Shown here piece after piece: positions 1-7,825 of a stretch of DNA of 25,790 nucleotides; positions within the stretch are counted from its first letter, which is position 1; the number at the start of each line of letters is the position of its first letter. A program made the position numbers and the translations under genes. The DNA is from CAYURR01 sp964446745. Lineage in GTDB: Bacteria > Bacillota > Clostridia > Lachnospirales > WQUN01. A model generated the notes under the pieces. The model made no database searches. It saw only the letters and a program-made list of their open reading frames with translations, and was not told the DNA's origin. Where the stretch lies: positions 1 to 25,790 of the forward strand of contig CAYURR010000021.1 of assembly GCA_964446745.1 (NCBI GenBank). The letters are read 5' to 3'.

Positions 1-581
1 TATACCGATACGGCCTCGCTGCCGGACAGATATCTGACCATATCAAAATCATGGATCGTCATATCCATGAACATACCACCCGAGGTGCGCGCGTATTCAG
101 CCGACGGCGGCGCGGGATCACGGGATGTGATGTTTACGATATGCACGTCACCGATCTTGCCATCCATAACGGCCTTCTTGACCGCGCGGAAGTTTGCATC
201 GAAACGCCTGTTGAAACCGACCTGGAATTTTACACCTGCATCGTTCACGGCGTTTATGACCTCTTGAATGCGACTGACATCCGTATCGATGGGCTTTTCG
301 CAGAAGATATGCTTGCCCTTCTGTGCGGCCTCGATAGATATCTGTGAATGTGTATTTGTAGATGAGCAAATGAGCACTGCGTCGATCTCAGGATCGTTTA
401 GGATGTGATGATAATCGTCCGTTACATTCCTGATATTCATTTCTGCGGCAAACGCCTTGATATCGTCGTTCATGAGCGGATCCGCGATTGTCTTGATCTG
501 TGCCTCGTGGACATAATTGACTATGCTGCGGCTATGTACCTGTCCGATCCGTCCTGCGCCTATGATGCCTACCTTCAACAT
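1..581 (-). CDS. iolG: Inositol 2-dehydrogenase (Gfo/Idh/MocA family), C-terminus cut by window edge
   Basis: Cytosolic NAD-dependent oxidoreductase that would oxidise myo-inositol to scyllo-inosose, the first step of inositol catabolism. About 193 codons are visible and the gene continues past position 1. The N-terminus begins MLKVGIIGAGRIGQVH, a Rossmann GxGxxG motif. The middle carries CEKPI, with the conserved Gfo/Idh/MocA lysine, and the window ends in the family stretch MTIHDFDMVRYLSGSEAVSV. That last block is typical of inositol dehydrogenases. The ATG at 581 is preceded by GGGAGG at a 7-nt spacing, which fixes the start. It lies 18 nt after iolE, so it is the next gene of the iol operon. 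A related myo-/scyllo-inositol or other sugar dehydrogenase cannot be excluded without the C-terminus, but the iolB-D-E context makes IolG by far the best call. Confidence 0.88.
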   Translation of the reverse strand, partial: MLKVGIIGAGRIGQVHSRSIVNYVHEAQIKTIADPLMNDDIKAFAAEMNIRNVTDDYHHILNDPEIDAVLICSSTNTHSQISIEAAQKGKHIFCEKPIDTDVSRIQEVINAVNDAGVKFQVGFNRRFDANFRAVKKAVMDGKIGDVHIVNITSRDPAPPSAEYARTSGGMFMDMTIHDFDMVRYLSGSEAVSV

Positions 582-599
582 GAAATTGCCTCCCTTATT

Positions 600-1505
600 T
601 TATAATCCTGTCTTTTCTTTTATAAACTTGCGAGCCTTCACCGCATATTCAAACGGATTGGCTTTTGCGGGATCCTGCTCGGCCTCTACGACCATCCAGC
701 CCTCATAGCCCGTTTCATCAAGCGTCGCGAATACCGTATCAAAACAGACATTCCCGTCACCAGGCACCGTGAACACGCCGGCCTTTACACCTTGCAAAAA
801 GCTCATACTGCTGTCCTTAACCTTTTGAAGGACATCGTTGCGTACGTCCTTAAGATGTACATGCACGATCCTCGCGATATGCTTCTTGATCAAAGTGTCA
901 ACGGCATCCTGCGAGCCCTCGGAGAAGTATATGTGCCCTGTATCAAACAACAGCCAGACATCCTCGCCCGTTAGCTCCATAAAGCGGTCGATCTCAGCGG
1001 GCGTTTGAATGCCTGTGCCCATATGGTGATGCAGACAGACCTTCATGCCGTTTTGCTTTGCGATCGCGCCGATACGGTTATAGCCTTCGGCGAGCTTAGC
1101 CCACTGAGCGTCAGTGAACATAGGCTTGTCTCCAAAAACCGGAACATCCTTTCCCTGTATGCTGCCGCCCTGCTCTGAGCAACCGATGACCTTCGCGCCC
1201 ATAGCCTTCAGGAAATTCATATGATCGGTAAAGTCAGTGACGGTCTTTTCAAAGGAAGCATCATCACCGGTAGTAAAGAATGTCGAGAACCACGCGTTAC
1301 ATATCCCTACACCGCGGATGTCTAAGTAGCGCTTTAATACTGTGGGATCCTTCGGATATTTGTTACCGACCTCACTGCCCGTGAAACCCGCAAGGGCCAT
1401 TTCACTGACACATTGCTCAAATGTGTTTTCCCCGCCAAGCTCCGGCAGGTCATCGTTTGTCCAGCCTATCGGCGCTATGCCGAGGCTGACCTTGTTTTTG
1501 TCCAT
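600..1505 (-). CDS. iolE: Inosose dehydratase (2-keto-myo-inositol dehydratase)
   Basis: TIM-barrel enzyme of the xylose-isomerase/AP-endonuclease-2 superfamily. It dehydrates scyllo-inosose to the trihydroxycyclohexane-dione used by IolD. The protein is 301 aa, the usual IolE length. It shows the IolE signature PIGWTNDDLPELG at residues 12-24. Candidate metal ligands are seen in the FDTGH block (D188), the VHLKD block (H217) and the VVEAE block (E274). The reading frame can be extended upstream to 1544, but an AGGAGG sits 6 nt before the ATG at 1505, and the protein starting MDKNKVSLGI matches the family N-terminus, so I chose 1505. The extension would also overlap the 3' end of iolD (stop at 1522). 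It sits between iolD and iolG, consistent with co-transcription. Confidence 0.94.
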   Translation of the reverse strand: MDKNKVSLGIAPIGWTNDDLPELGGENTFEQCVSEMALAGFTGSEVGNKYPKDPTVLKRYLDIRGVGICNAWFSTFFTTGDDASFEKTVTDFTDHMNFLKAMGAKVIGCSEQGGSIQGKDVPVFGDKPMFTDAQWAKLAEGYNRIGAIAKQNGMKVCLHHHMGTGIQTPAEIDRFMELTGEDVWLLFDTGHIYFSEGSQDAVDTLIKKHIARIVHVHLKDVRNDVLQKVKDSSMSFLQGVKAGVFTVPGDGNVCFDTVFATLDETGYEGWMVVEAEQDPAKANPFEYAVKARKFIKEKTGL

Positions 1506-1521
1506 GTGTGCCTCCTGTATA

Positions 1522-3423
1522 TTAATATTTCCTCGCCTTATCAAACATCTCTACCTTTTCTTTATATGCGGCTTGGATCTCGGTCTTTTTAGAAACCGAT
1601 GCGACACCCGTGTTCCACCATGCCTCATAACCACCCGTCATGGTTTTTGGCAATACCTTTATATCAAACAACACAGGTAGCTTTGTATTCTTCGCGTCTT
1701 TGACCGCATCCTCGAGCTGGGCATAGTCTGTGACCGTATACGCTGCCGCACCGTAACCGCGTGCGACCGCTGCAAAATCGATGTGCATGAGCTTTCCATC
1801 GGCGGTGTTACCATAACGGAACTCCGTGCCGTATGTGTCCATGCCGTTACTCATCTGCAGATTATTTATACAGCCGAAACCGATGTTGTCGAACAGCACG
1901 ATATGGATCTTTAATCCCATCTGTATCGCGGTGATTAGTTCCGAATGCAGCATCAAAAAGCTGCCATCCCCGACCATAGCATAGACCTCTTTGTCGGGCT
2001 CAGCTAATTTCACACCGACCGCTCCGCATATCTCATAACCCATGCATGAGTAGCCGTATTCCATATGATAGGTCTGAGGCTTCTTGGGCAGCCATATACG
2101 CTGCATACAGCCCGGCAAGCTACCGGACGAGCCCACTACGATACCGTCCTCAGGCAACAACTCTTGTAATTTGCCTAACACACCGGTCTGTGTGAGCTTA
2201 CTGCCCAACCTCTCCGCATATTCGTCTAGGTCCAAATTGCCCGGTGCCTCCGCAACGAAATCCTTCCCTGTATAGGAAATGTTGAACAGCCTGTCGATCT
2301 CCTTATTCCATTCTTCCTTCGCGACCTTGTATTCGTCCGTGTACGAAGACTTATATCCTTTAGCTGTGAGCGCGTCCGAAAGCATCTCCAAGGCCGTACG
2401 CACATCGGCTGTTACGCTCACCCCGTCCAACTTCGCGGCCTGGAAACGCGAGTAGTTTATGTTTACAACACGCGCATCGGGCTTAAACAGCGACTTCGAG
2501 GCTGTGGTAAAGTCCGTGAGCCTCGTACCGAGCGCGATAACCACATCCGCCTGAGCTGCCACACGGTTCGCCGCAAGGCCACCCGTTACGCCGATGCCAC
2601 CCATATTGAGCGGGAAGTCATACGGTAACGCAGATTTGCCTGCCTGGGTTTCGCCGAACGGTATATTAAACCGCTCGCAGAACTCGGCCAACCGCTCACC
2701 CGCTCCCGAATAACGTACACCACCGCCGCATATCACGATCGGCTTATGAGCAGTTGTAATCGCATCGACGGCCTCATCAATCATCGCTGCGGTCGGAGCT
2801 ACGCGTTCGAGGCGGTAGACACGCTTCTCAAAGAAATAGTCCGGATAGTCATAGCTCTCGGCCTCAACATCCTGCGGTAAGCATATAGCAACCGCGCCCG
2901 TGTCACCGATATCGGTGAGCACACGCATCGCGTTGATCATAGCGGTCATAAGCTGCTCCGGGCGGTTTATGCGATCCCAGTATTTTGTCACGGCCTTGAA
3001 CGCGTCGTTGGTGCTGACGGACAGGCTGTTTGTGATCTCGATCTGCTGTAATACGGGATCGGGTTGCCTGCATGCATACACGTCGCCGGGCAGCAACAGC
3101 AGCGGTATATTGTTGGCGGTGGCTGTACCGGCAGCCGCAACCATATTCGCGGCACCGGGCCCTACCGAGGTCGTGCACGGTATGATCTGCCTACGCAGCT
3201 TTTGCTTTGCGAATGCCATTGCCGCATGTGCCATGCCCTGCTCGTTCTTGCCTTGGTAAACCTCCAACATCCCGAGCTCCTGAAGTGCCTGACCGAGACC
3301 GAGCACGTTGCCATGCCCGAACAGCGTGAACACACCATTCACAAACTCCGTCTGTATCCCGTCCACTTCTATATACTGCTGCTTCAGAAACCTGACCAAA
3401 GCTTGCGCAGTCGTCATTACCAT
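1522..3423 (-). CDS. iolD: 3D-(3,5/4)-trihydroxycyclohexane-1,2-dione acylhydrolase, ThDP-dependent
   Basis: Cleaves the cyclic dione made by IolE to 5-deoxy-D-glucuronate, the ring-opening step of inositol breakdown. It is a 633-aa member of the acetolactate-synthase-like thiamin-diphosphate family. The N-terminal PYR domain carries the NEQGMAHAA block with the probable ThDP-activating glutamate E61. The C-terminal PP domain has the metal/ThDP motif starting at G485-D486-G487 and ending in the DN pair at 512-513. The following GFGCINNLQ is characteristic of IolD (usually GFGCINRLQ). The frame opens at 3438, but GGAGG just upstream of the second ATG at 3423 (MVMTTAQ) supports that start. A 75-nt gap separates it from iolB, the longest spacer within the iol genes, and no convincing promoter was seen there. 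Acetolactate synthase is the main alternative and is less likely given the context. Confidence 0.94.
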   Translation of the reverse strand: MVMTTAQALVRFLKQQYIEVDGIQTEFVNGVFTLFGHGNVLGLGQALQELGMLEVYQGKNEQGMAHAAMAFAKQKLRRQIIPCTTSVGPGAANMVAAAGTATANNIPLLLLPGDVYACRQPDPVLQQIEITNSLSVSTNDAFKAVTKYWDRINRPEQLMTAMINAMRVLTDIGDTGAVAICLPQDVEAESYDYPDYFFEKRVYRLERVAPTAAMIDEAVDAITTAHKPIVICGGGVRYSGAGERLAEFCERFNIPFGETQAGKSALPYDFPLNMGGIGVTGGLAANRVAAQADVVIALGTRLTDFTTASKSLFKPDARVVNINYSRFQAAKLDGVSVTADVRTALEMLSDALTAKGYKSSYTDEYKVAKEEWNKEIDRLFNISYTGKDFVAEAPGNLDLDEYAERLGSKLTQTGVLGKLQELLPEDGIVVGSSGSLPGCMQRIWLPKKPQTYHMEYGYSCMGYEICGAVGVKLAEPDKEVYAMVGDGSFLMLHSELITAIQMGLKIHIVLFDNIGFGCINNLQMSNGMDTYGTEFRYGNTADGKLMHIDFAAVARGYGAAAYTVTDYAQLEDAVKDAKNTKLPVLFDIKVLPKTMTGGYEAWWNTGVASVSKKTEIQAAYKEKVEMFDKARKY

Positions 3424-3498
3424 ATTGCCCCTCCTCAAACGTTTAATATTTCATGCATTCGATACTTCACGCTTATGCGTTCGCTTCTCGCGGCCATA

Positions 3499-4251
3499 TC
3501 AGCCAAGAACCCATTTGTGTTCCGGGTCAAATATCCGCGTCATTTCCCATGGATTGCCGTCCAGATGTCTGATGACCCAGCAGTAATACATCCGATATCC
3601 CGGAGCGGATACCTGCGGATGATTCAACCCGCCCGGTATGCACGAAACGGAATCGTGGGTGATCTTGTATACATCGTCGCCGATTACCGAGCAGCCAAAG
3701 CCCTGCGGTTTATCAAATCTATAATAATACACCTCGGGCTGCGGGTGTTGATGCGGCGGATAGCTCGACCAGCGGCCCTGCATGTTGATGATCTCACCGA
3801 CCACCAGCTTTGAATATGGTGCGTTTTCGTAATTGAAGATATCGCGGATTACGCGCTTCGAGGTATTCTCCATCACATTCTCACCGAGGATATATTCCTT
3901 GATATCCGCGCGGTCATAGAATACATGATCAAACGACCCATCATTCTCTGCCTTTAATATCAGTAACTCAGTCTCAACCTCGGCTTGTATTTCAATTACT
4001 GTGTTTACACAGACATGTAACACCTGCGGCTTTTCGTCAAACAGGCTCGCTCGTGACATCTTATATGCGTACGCAGCATCATAAGCTGTGTAGCAAGAGA
4101 TCTCACATTCTCCCGTTAAAATAAGTACAGCCACTTCCTTATCCGCTTCGTTTATGCTCACGCATTCGCCCTCGGCAAGATTCATTACGCCGAGGTCCAT
4201 CAGCATATCCGCATGTTGCCCGTCTATCTCCACATATCTCTTATACCCCAT
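3499..4251 (-). CDS. iolB: 5-deoxy-glucuronate isomerase
   Basis: Converts 5-deoxy-D-glucuronate to 2-deoxy-5-keto-D-gluconate, downstream of IolD. It is a 250-aa KduI/IolB bicupin. The second cupin contains the conserved block SYPPHQHPQPEVYYYRF. H167, H169 and E173, with H211 in GGLNHPQ, are the probable metal ligands. The GGWG-like arginine/proline-rich surroundings and the C-terminal WVIRHLDGNPWEMTRIFD are family features. The ATG at 4251 is preceded by GGAGGTAAT, which overlaps the stop codon of the preceding URO-D gene (4255), so translation is probably coupled. I see no missing metal ligand. It is the first canonical iol gene in the transcript. Confidence 0.94.
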   Translation of the reverse strand: MGYKRYVEIDGQHADMLMDLGVMNLAEGECVSINEADKEVAVLILTGECEISCYTAYDAAYAYKMSRASLFDEKPQVLHVCVNTVIEIQAEVETELLILKAENDGSFDHVFYDRADIKEYILGENVMENTSKRVIRDIFNYENAPYSKLVVGEIINMQGRWSSYPPHQHPQPEVYYYRFDKPQGFGCSVIGDDVYKITHDSVSCIPGGLNHPQVSAPGYRMYYCWVIRHLDGNPWEMTRIFDPEHKWVLG

Positions 4252-4254
4252 ATA

Positions 4255-5325
4255 TTACCTCCAACCCGAAACACTCTTTATTATCGCCTCGGCATGCTCA
4301 GCCGAATCCGCAGATAATACCAGCCTTACACCGTACGGTTTCAAATGCTCAGTCAGAAACGGAAGCTCGTCAACATTGGGCAACAACACCAGTCCCTTAC
4401 CCGCATCCTGTATGCGCTTAAGTTCTTTTATAAAGTATGACGTGGGTGGCTGTCCGAAAACCGGTGTCCACTGTATCGCATTCAAGCGCTTTAGCGACAG
4501 CAACATATCCAGAAATTTGATCTGCTCCATGCCATCCAGATGATAGACGCTGTAGTCCAACCAATCCACGGTCGCCTGTAGCTCCGGCATCACAAATTCC
4601 TCATACATCCGGGGCGATATCATCACGGAGAAATCGCATTGCAGCTGCATCATTTTACCGGGTGCCCAGAGATGCATCCAGCTCTGTACGGAGCCCGAGC
4701 CATTTAGTTCCCATGTCTGCGCAAACATCGCATCGCCTGTGGTCTTGAGCGCGTATACGATCTTTGCGACCGATGCCTTTACGGCCTCGGGCTCTTCGAT
4801 CAGATCAGATAGCAGCTCCTCGTTACCCCTGATGTGCGCGAGCGCGTCCAAGCTCCCGCAATTGTCCGGCATACCGATCATGTATCCGTGATCGGGTTGT
4901 TTCGCTGTACAGTAACGAATGAAATCCATCTGCGCACGCAACACCTCGTTATCCGGCGAAAAGTCGAGATTCTCGCTGTAACTCTTTAAAAATGAATGGA
5001 ACCAGACCGTATCGCTATGTAACTCAAACGGACAGCCAAAATATGCGGCATGCCCGCCCGTTCCGAAATCTGGAAACACGGACGGAAATGCATCACCGAA
5101 GTACAGTGTATTGTCCATCTTACGCAGATTATGCCTGAATAAGTGCTCGGGGTCGTTTAGTAACGGCCAGAGCTGTTCAAAACTCAAATTTTCTTCAGAA
5201 CCGAAGCGCGAGAAAACCTGCTCATCTGCCGACGCTTTATCAGTCGTCACCGCGATACAGGGCTCTCCGGTGTATTCGTGCTGCCAGAATGCGTTCATCT
5301 TCTCCGAAATATCGGATACCCGCAC
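4255..5325 (-). CDS. Uroporphyrinogen decarboxylase-fold (URO-D superfamily) protein, function unknown
   Basis: A 356-aa protein with the overall pattern of the URO-D/MtaA/CmuA superfamily. It has an N-terminal substrate segment, a central DNCGSLDALAHIRG-type block around 154-167, a SPRMYEEFVMPELQ block around 237-250, and a C-terminal barrel strand VRLVLSADSAEHAEAIIK. Superfamily members either decarboxylate uroporphyrinogen or transfer methyl groups between corrinoids and thiols. In the place where methyltransferases have a zinc H-x-C motif, this protein has H262-L-D264-G, so a classical zinc methyltransferase site is doubtful. True haem-pathway UroD is unlikely because there are no neighbouring haem genes and the sequence is divergent. 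The start is a GTG at 5325 with GGGAGG 8 nt upstream. It begins 2 nt after the radical SAM gene and ends 3 nt before iolB, so it is clearly in the same transcript. The function in inositol catabolism is unknown. Confidence 0.75.
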   Translation of the reverse strand: MRVSDISEKMNAFWQHEYTGEPCIAVTTDKASADEQVFSRFGSEENLSFEQLWPLLNDPEHLFRHNLRKMDNTLYFGDAFPSVFPDFGTGGHAAYFGCPFELHSDTVWFHSFLKSYSENLDFSPDNEVLRAQMDFIRYCTAKQPDHGYMIGMPDNCGSLDALAHIRGNEELLSDLIEEPEAVKASVAKIVYALKTTGDAMFAQTWELNGSGSVQSWMHLWAPGKMMQLQCDFSVMISPRMYEEFVMPELQATVDWLDYSVYHLDGMEQIKFLDMLLSLKRLNAIQWTPVFGQPPTSYFIKELKRIQDAGKGLVLLPNVDELPFLTEHLKPYGVRLVLSADSAEHAEAIIKSVSGWR

Positions 5326-5327
5326 GA

Positions 5328-6326
5328 CTAATCCCTCCCTACGCCATGTATATAAAAATCTATCGGATAAATATCCCTGCTGTACTCTACACGTGCGTCA
5401 TGTGCGAGGAAGTATCGTATGTCGAAGCAGAGATCACATTTGCTGACATATCCCTTTTCATGCGGCCTAAAGCCGTAACGTGACGCGTATTCAAACAAGC
5501 CGCCAATACCGTTTTCGGCGAGCGTACAAAACACCGGATAGCGCTCCATTGTCACACCGTTTTTTAGATCCGACAGTTCAACCCCGAGACCTGTACAGCC
5601 AGGCGGGATAAAACGTGCGTTGAAGTCTGCATGGTAATGCGTAACCGAATGCAACTCTCTACAGGGTCCGTATTGACCGCTCGTAAAATCTGTATGTGGC
5701 CGCCTTTGCATAAACTCATGCGCAAGCGCGAGTGACCGGCCGTTGAAACCAAGCCCGTAGTTCTTTGCAGTTTTTACTATGTATTCCTTGCCAAGCTTTG
5801 CTTCTATTTCCTCGCGTGTATATGTTCGGTTCACGTCGAGGTTAGATAGCGATCGCAAGAATGCCTCTTTCCATATGAAATACTGCATGCCGACCTGTTT
5901 GCACAATCTTATCAAGCGTAGCGGTTTCACTAGTGGTATATACTCCACATGAAATGGATCCACCGATACCATTATGCATTCGACACCCTCTTGAACCAGC
6001 CGCTCCAGGATGCGCAACACCCGATCCTCGTCATCGGTGACCCACGCAGCGTTCGTCTCTATATAGTCAAGCGCAATGCCATAATGCTTCATCGAGCGTA
6101 CTAGCGCTATTAATCCGTCGACATTTAAAAACGGCTCGCCGCCGCCGATATGCGCGGACGGGCATTTGAGCCTGTACAGTGTTTCACATAAAAACTCGCT
6201 CTGTGCGGGCGTGATGTAATGCTCATCCATCTCCTTTGAACAGTTGTACAGGCAATGACGACACTCAGCCGGACACCTGTAAGTTGGTATGATACCGCCG
6301 GAGCTTAATACATTGACCGAAAACAT
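5328..6326 (-). CDS. Radical SAM protein, function unknown
   Basis: A 332-aa enzyme with the radical SAM cluster motif C18-x3-C22-x2-C25 (CPAECRHC), followed by an extra cysteine C29. It also has a GGGEP motif at 61-65 for SAM binding. The C-terminal half holds several further cysteines (GPCRELH, PPGCTGLG, VFCTLAE, SKCDLC), which could hold an auxiliary iron-sulfur cluster, though I do not recognise a standard SPASM pattern. The start at 6326 has GGAGG about 7 nt upstream. It follows the 276-aa gene by 19 nt and precedes the URO-D gene by 2 nt. Known radical SAM proteins act in modification, rearrangement or oxidation reactions. Nothing in the sequence says which, and no small peptide substrate gene is adjacent. 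The pairing with a URO-D protein inside an iol operon is the notable context. Confidence 0.82.
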   Translation of the reverse strand: MFSVNVLSSGGIIPTYRCPAECRHCLYNCSKEMDEHYITPAQSEFLCETLYRLKCPSAHIGGGEPFLNVDGLIALVRSMKHYGIALDYIETNAAWVTDDEDRVLRILERLVQEGVECIMVSVDPFHVEYIPLVKPLRLIRLCKQVGMQYFIWKEAFLRSLSNLDVNRTYTREEIEAKLGKEYIVKTAKNYGLGFNGRSLALAHEFMQRRPHTDFTSGQYGPCRELHSVTHYHADFNARFIPPGCTGLGVELSDLKNGVTMERYPVFCTLAENGIGGLFEYASRYGFRPHEKGYVSKCDLCFDIRYFLAHDARVEYSRDIYPIDFYIHGVGRD

Positions 6327-6345
6327 AACCCGCCTCCATTAAATA

Positions 6346-7176
6346 TTACATGTCCTTCTTCTTCAGATGCAGCAACGACAGCATCTGTGTATTCCATTCC
6401 GATATCTTCGGCATTTGTTTTGCGTAGTCGGCATTGTTTATTGATAGATCCTTAAGATAATCCCTTGCCGCTGCATGATATCCGTCTATATCACGGTCTC
6501 TTTGCTCGTAATATACGGTTTGCGACGTCGGGATATCTCGCACAAATTCATATGTATAGCCACCGCCCTCCATCTCGATGCCCATGTGCTGGATATATCC
6601 CTTTTCAGTGTAGATGCTTTCCTGCGCGACCGTGTTTACACTATCCATAAAGGATTGAGCCTTGTCCGGGGATAGAAATTTCTCTGCAAAATATTCCGCC
6701 TGTTTTATCGCGGCCTCACGCATGTAGGCACGCTCTTCTGCCGTAGCTTCCTCGTTTCCGCGTCCGGTCAGCGCATCCGTCAGACCATTTACGTAATTCA
6801 CGGCATCATCATACGAAACCTCTCCCTTCAGCTGCGCATAGATGACCCTTTCGTATTCATCAAACGAGTTTCGTACGCGCCGGTCGAAGTTGAATGCCTC
6901 TATCTGATGCTTGTTCATCAACAGTGAGTGCGCAGCCTGATTATCGAATGTGCCGTTTTGAAGCTTTTTGATGGTTTTATCCGACAGCTGGATAGTTTCA
7001 TGCATGCTCGGGTTCTTTAGGTTTTGAAACATATCCTTCGCTTCCGGGCTGATCGATGACCTCACCGCGAGTACAAAGCTATTGTCCGGTGACAAACGGC
7101 TATCGAATGAGCCCTTGTATACCGCCGGCTGAACGTCTCGATATATCGACGTACCCACATTACTTATGATTGTCAT
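6346..7176 (-). CDS. Hypothetical protein, 276 aa, first gene of the inositol transcript
   Basis: I do not recognise this family. The protein is soluble in appearance: there is no signal peptide and no hydrophobic membrane segment. The middle (about 80-190) looks largely helical and charged, with blocks such as NFDRRVRNSFDEYERV and EERAYMREAAIKQAEYFAEK. The C-terminus is lysine-rich (LHLKKKDM). No cysteines, metal motifs or nucleotide-binding loops were seen, so a scaffold, regulator or structural role is as likely as an enzyme. The ATG at 7176 follows GGAGGGAG with suitable spacing. It sits downstream of a plausible promoter (7219-7247) and ends 19 nt before the radical SAM gene, so it is probably the leader gene of the operon. 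It could instead be an independently acting gene whose transcript reads through. Confidence 0.7.
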   Translation of the reverse strand: MTIISNVGTSIYRDVQPAVYKGSFDSRLSPDNSFVLAVRSSISPEAKDMFQNLKNPSMHETIQLSDKTIKKLQNGTFDNQAAHSLLMNKHQIEAFNFDRRVRNSFDEYERVIYAQLKGEVSYDDAVNYVNGLTDALTGRGNEEATAEERAYMREAAIKQAEYFAEKFLSPDKAQSFMDSVNTVAQESIYTEKGYIQHMGIEMEGGGYTYEFVRDIPTSQTVYYEQRDRDIDGYHAAARDYLKDLSINNADYAKQMPKISEWNTQMLSLLHLKKKDM

Positions 7177-7218
7177 AATTCTCCCTCCATGGATTTGCTG
7201 CTCCTATTTCTTGTAATG

Positions 7219-7247
7219 ATTCTATATCATTTTCTTATGAAATACAA
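7219..7247 (-). promoter_or_regulatory. Putative sigma-A promoter for the 276-aa/radical SAM/iol transcript
   Basis: On the minus strand a TTGTAT (-35, 7242-7247) is separated by 17 nt from a TAGAAT (-10, 7219-7224). The start codon at 7176 lies about 43 nt downstream. A second TATAAT lies a little upstream near 7255 but has no good -35 partner. This is a visual match only. The location, between the terminator of the upstream gene and the first gene of the operon, is what makes it credible. Confidence 0.4.
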
Positions 7248-7276
7248 CATTCATTATATAGAGGTTAAACAGATAC

Positions 7277-7308
7277 AAAAAAGGCCGCGGCATTGTTTCG
7301 CCGCAGCC
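7277..7308 (-). terminator. Rho-independent terminator after the DUF2935-like gene
   Basis: Read on the minus strand, a 9-bp GC-rich stem (GGCTGCGGC pairing with GCCGCGGCC, one G-U pair) with an 8-nt loop is followed directly by six T residues. It lies 26 nt past the stop of the DUF2935-like gene. It would end the alcohol/aldehyde dehydrogenase-hydratase-TauE block and insulate the inositol operon downstream. Confidence 0.88.
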
Positions 7309-7334
7309 CATGCTGCTTGATATTACGGATTGCT

Positions 7335-7754
7335 TTATGCCAGTATCAATTGGTCAATGCCTATGAAATACTGCGACTCGCGTATGATATGGTTTATGAC
7401 CGTCTGAGAAACCTGATTGGCCTTGACCGCTGCGCTCTTTTGCAGCATATCCTGTAGGAATGTCACAAACATACCGCTCAGATTTATGCTTTGCTTGATG
7501 GCCTCGATCATACCCATCTTTATCGAGTTGCTAACCATACCCTTTGATCGCGTTGCACTCTCGATGTACTTAACGACCTCAGCATGGTTACTGCCAAATT
7601 CCAGACCGTACTGTTGAAGCTTTGTTACGTATTCCGGTTCCAGATTTGGTGTGACGGCTTGTATTACCTGTGTATGCTCAACCTGTTGATGCATCCAGAA
7701 ATCCGCCTCGTCCAACGCGCGCAGCAGATTCTTTTCACCGTAATAATACTGCAT
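7335..7754 (-). CDS. DUF2935-like helical protein
   Basis: A 139-aa, all-helical protein. The pattern of FWMHQQVEHTQVI near residue 18 and VINHIIRESQYFIGI near the C-terminus resembles the DUF2935 family of Firmicute proteins, a four-helix-bundle fold with conserved His/Glu positions. This assignment is from memory of the pattern and is not certain. The His/Glu residues (HQQVEH, NHIIRE) could bind metal or haem, but that is inference. The ATG at 7754 has only a weak GGGGAAG ribosome site. It follows the 56-aa gene by 71 nt, has its own possible promoter at 7777-7804, and is followed by a strong terminator. The function is unknown. Confidence 0.6.
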   Translation of the reverse strand: MQYYYGEKNLLRALDEADFWMHQQVEHTQVIQAVTPNLEPEYVTKLQQYGLEFGSNHAEVVKYIESATRSKGMVSNSIKMGMIEAIKQSINLSGMFVTFLQDMLQKSAAVKANQVSQTVINHIIRESQYFIGIDQLILA

Positions 7755-7776
7755 ATGCTTCCCCGCCTCTTTGAAT

Positions 7777-7804
7777 ATTCTACGTGTAATACCAGTTTAT
7801 TCAA
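7777..7804 (-). promoter_or_regulatory. Putative promoter for the DUF2935-like gene
   Basis: The minus strand shows TTGAAT (-35, 7799-7804), a 16-nt spacer and TAGAAT (-10, 7777-7782), about 22 nt before the start codon at 7754. The hexamers are good but the spacer is one base short of ideal. It would allow this gene to be expressed independently of the TauE pair. Confidence 0.35.
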
Positions 7805-7825
7805 AAAGGCCGTCATGGTTACATA

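Noticed and set aside
3437..3444. AAACGTTT palindrome just upstream of the iolD ribosome site, resembling a LacI-type operator core
   Set aside because: Only eight bases are perfectly palindromic, an event expected by chance every few hundred bases, and no second copy was seen at the operon promoter.
3064..3813. Long plus-strand open frame opposite iolD and iolB
   Set aside because: It spans two well-supported minus-strand genes, lacks a good ribosome site and has a composition of no recognisable family. It is a shadow frame.
4255..6326. Haem or sirohaem biosynthesis (UroD plus radical SAM such as AhbC/NirJ)
   Set aside because: The URO-D protein is divergent and there are no hem/ahb neighbours. 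The genes are packed into an inositol operon, so porphyrin synthesis is unlikely.
7801..7825. T-run on the minus strand after the 56-aa gene as a terminator
   Set aside because: Five T residues are present but no stable hairpin precedes them.
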